Source: Bacteroidales bacterium
GTDB lineage: Bacteria > Bacteroidota > Bacteroidia > Bacteroidales > WCHB1-69
DNA length: 7,643 nt
Direction of reading: 5' to 3'
Assembly: GCA_024400715.1 (NCBI GenBank)
Contig: JAKSMH010000037.1
Coordinates: 1-7,643 of the forward strand
Positions 6,004 to 7,643 of this stretch are shown piece by piece. The position numbers and the translations under genes are program-made. The notes under the pieces were generated by a model. It was given only the letters and a program-made list of their open reading frames with translations, searched no databases and was not told the origin of the DNA. How positions within the stretch are numbered: the stretch's first letter is position 1; every line of letters starts with the position of its first letter.

Positions 6004-6011
6004 TATTTTTG
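6004..6011 (+). promoter_or_regulatory. -7 box (TATTTTTG) of the transporter gene
   Basis: TATTTTTGC matches TAnnTTTG and lies 25 bases upstream of the ATG at 6036. A TTTG at 5985-5988 may be the -33 element, but its 15-base spacing is shorter than the usual 19-21. The box shows that the transporter is probably transcribed on its own rather than only from the fucosidase promoter 1.6 kb upstream. Confidence 0.55.
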
Positions 6012-6035
6012 CAGCCCGAAAAATCAATCTCGTCT

Positions 6036-6947
6036 ATGACAAAATATCGTAGTTTTGTTCTGCCATTAGCTATCGTTTTAGGTCTGCTGTTTCACCATTT
6101 GTGGGCGACTGTCAATTTTTTGGTGCCGTATCTGATTTTTATGATTCTCTTGCTGAATTTTGTCGCGGTGGATGTGAAAAAATTGCGGTTTAGCTGGTTG
6201 GATGTTTGGCTGATGTTGTTCCAAATCGTAGTGAGTTTGGGGTGCTATTTGCTGTTAAAGTGCCTTCACGTCAATGACATTATTGCCGAAGGAGTTTTAG
6301 TCGGGGTTTTGTGTCCCGTGGCTTCTTCAGTGGTGGTCATCGCCTGTATGTTGGGCGCCAACCGTGAAACCGTTACTACTTATACTATCTGGGGCAATTT
6401 GATGGTGGCTGTCGTTGCTCCCATCTACTTTTCTTTTATCGGAATGCATCAGGATATGCCTTTTTTTGATTCCTTTTTCTTAATCTTGAAAAAGATAAGT
6501 CCTGTGATCGTTTTTCCTTTTTTCCTGGCCTTGTTTTTGCAGTTTTTCTTGCCTAAAGTGAATGATTTAATAAGTAGGTACAAGGGACTTTCGTTTTACT
6601 TTTGGGCTTGTGCCTTGTTGCTGGTCCTGGGCCGTACTTTCGATTTTGTCTTTTTGCACGGCAAGGGAAATGAAAAAAGTATTGTCGTGCTGGGTGTCAT
6701 CTCCATTGTCTTTTGCGCCATACAGTTCGCTTTTGGAAAATGGTTGGGAAGAAAATACGGTGATGCTATGGCTGGCGGACAGCTGTTGGGACAAAAAAAT
6801 ACGGCTTTCGGAATATGGATGGCCAATATGTATTTGAATCCGCTGGCGTCAATCTTTATGGCCTTTTATTCAATCTGGCAGAATGTTTTCAATAGCTGGC
6901 AATTGTGGCAAAAAGACCATACCCAAGCCAAAACCGTTGCCGATTAG
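6036..6947 (+). CDS. BASS-superfamily (bile acid:Na+ symporter-like) membrane transporter
   Basis: The 303-residue product is an integral inner-membrane protein with roughly nine hydrophobic spans (about 6-22, 26-46, 56-75, 82-106, 114-135, 154-172, 183-200, 213-233, 254-283). The CPVASSVVV segment (93-101), in a discontinuous helix position, and GQKNTAFG (252-259) with NPLASI (268-273) correspond to the two crossover motifs of the bile acid:sodium symporter fold. That family moves organic anions such as bile acids, pantoate, pyruvate or 2-keto acids with Na+; the substrate here cannot be told. A frame extended to TTG 6009 would begin inside the TATTTTTG promoter box, so the ATG at 6036 is chosen. 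It follows the fucosidase by 131 bases and overlaps the 3' end of miaA on the opposite strand by four bases. Confidence 0.85.
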   Translation: MTKYRSFVLPLAIVLGLLFHHLWATVNFLVPYLIFMILLLNFVAVDVKKLRFSWLDVWLMLFQIVVSLGCYLLLKCLHVNDIIAEGVLVGVLCPVASSVVVIACMLGANRETVTTYTIWGNLMVAVVAPIYFSFIGMHQDMPFFDSFFLILKKISPVIVFPFFLALFLQFFLPKVNDLISRYKGLSFYFWACALLLVLGRTFDFVFLHGKGNEKSIVVLGVISIVFCAIQFAFGKWLGRKYGDAMAGGQLLGQKNTAFGIWMANMYLNPLASIFMAFYSIWQNVFNSWQLWQKDHTQAKTVAD

Positions 6948-7643
6948 CACATAATCTCCGTATATTCTCTCTTGAACCAGGTAATCTGTCGCTTGGCATA
7001 GCGGCGGGTGTTGACTTTGATTTTCTCCACGGCTTCTTCTAAGGTGATTTGGTGATCAAAAAAGGCAAAGAGCTCTTTGTAACCTACTGTATTTAATGAA
7101 TTTAAATGCTTGTACGGATAAAGCGAACGGGCTTCGTCCAATAATCCTTGTTCCATCATCTGATCTACTCTGCGATTGATTCGGTCGAACAGAATTTCTC
7201 GTGGACGGTTTAAATAATACTTTTGTATGTCAAAATCACGTTTTTTGGAAGCCTGGGTGAGCCATTCAGAATAAGGCTTGCCCGTTTGCAACGAAACTTC
7301 CAAAGCTCGCATCATTCGTTTGTGATTGGCAAGGTCGTTGTTTTGGCAAAACGCTGGATCCAGATGACGCAATCTCATTCGCAGCGCTTCGATACCCTCG
7401 TTTTCATAAAGGTTAATCACTTCTTGGCGAATGTCCAAGTCAGGGTCGGGAAGGTCGTCAATGCCTTTACAGACGGCATCAAGGTATAGACCGCTGCCGC
7501 CAGTCATAATCACTATGGGATTTTGTGAGAATAGGGTGGGAAGTAACTTTAAAACATCTTGCTCAAACTTGGAAACGCTGTAGTAATCCGTAATGGACAA
7601 ATGTCCTACGAAATAATGAGGTGCCTGAGCCAATTCTTCCTCG
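6944..7643 (-). CDS. miaA: tRNA dimethylallyltransferase, 5' end outside window
   Basis: MiaA transfers a dimethylallyl group to N6 of A37 in tRNAs that read codons starting with U, the first step toward ms2i6A, and so supports decoding accuracy. The window holds about 232 C-terminal residues of a protein normally near 300. The frame stays open to the right edge, so the N-terminal P-loop and its ATP/DMAPP-binding residues lie outside. Visible family motifs include YYSVSKFEQD and MTGGSGLYLDAV near the start of the fragment, then NHKRMMRALEV, LNRPREILFDRINRRV, MMEQGLLDEA, NTVGYKEL and the C-terminal TRRYAKRQITWFKRE. The PHYFVGHLSI segment matches the Bacteroidetes version. A TTG at 7633 is internal, since Glu codons of the same frame precede it. 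The TAA stop overlaps the stop of the convergent transporter gene. Confidence 0.95.
   Translation of the reverse strand, partial: EEELAQAPHYFVGHLSITDYYSVSKFEQDVLKLLPTLFSQNPIVIMTGGSGLYLDAVCKGIDDLPDPDLDIRQEVINLYENEGIEALRMRLRHLDPAFCQNNDLANHKRMMRALEVSLQTGKPYSEWLTQASKKRDFDIQKYYLNRPREILFDRINRRVDQMMEQGLLDEARSLYPYKHLNSLNTVGYKELFAFFDHQITLEEAVEKIKVNTRRYAKRQITWFKREYTEIMC

Noticed and set aside
5898..6035. Small gene between the fucosidase and transporter genes
   Set aside because: The gap is 131 bases, AT-rich, with stops in all plus frames and only promoter-like and hairpin-like sequence.

Overview
The window looks like chromosomal DNA from a Bacteroidetes bacterium, most likely of the order Bacteroidales. 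The evidence is the type of proteins (a Bacteroidetes-style MiaA, a DUF1015 protein ending in the PPKTTWFEPKLRSGL-type signature, a secreted GH29 fucosidase with a signal peptide cut before Gln), starts without Shine-Dalgarno sequences, and a recurrent promoter box TA(T/C)TTTTGC or TATCTTTGC that fits the Bacteroidetes -7 consensus TAnnTTTG. The genus cannot be fixed from the sequence. A secreted alpha-L-fucosidase suggests access to fucosylated glycans, for example in an animal gut, but this is inference.

Layout. Positions 1-503 hold no convincing protein gene. This stretch carries a cluster of long, nested inverted repeats behind a leftward -7 box, which I interpret as a probable structured non-coding RNA or long structured leader on the minus strand. 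A second leftward -7 box followed at once by a perfect palindrome lies at 47-78. Positions 504-3577 (minus) hold a likely two-gene unit: a DUF1015 protein followed 23 bases later by uvrC, the nucleotide-excision-repair endonuclease subunit, with a promoter upstream of the DUF1015 gene. Positions 3674-4321 (minus) hold a nitroreductase-fold flavoprotein gene. It is divergent from a secreted GH29 alpha-L-fucosidase (4390-5904, plus), and the 68-base gap between them holds closely packed divergent promoter elements. A membrane transporter of the bile acid:Na+ symporter (BASS) superfamily follows on the plus strand (6036-6947) behind its own -7 box. It converges on miaA (minus, 6944 to the right edge, 5' end outside the window), and the two genes overlap by four bases through their stop codons.

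Function. Most of the window is ordinary housekeeping: DNA repair (UvrC), tRNA modification (MiaA), a flavoprotein, a conserved unknown and a small-solute transporter, plus one glycan-degrading exoenzyme without a SusC/SusD pair beside it. No mobile element, CRISPR array, tRNA or rRNA was seen. For two genes the longest reading frame begins at a TTG that lies inside the -7 promoter box, so the downstream ATG is used here. The part most worth a second look is the structured region at about 128-397.
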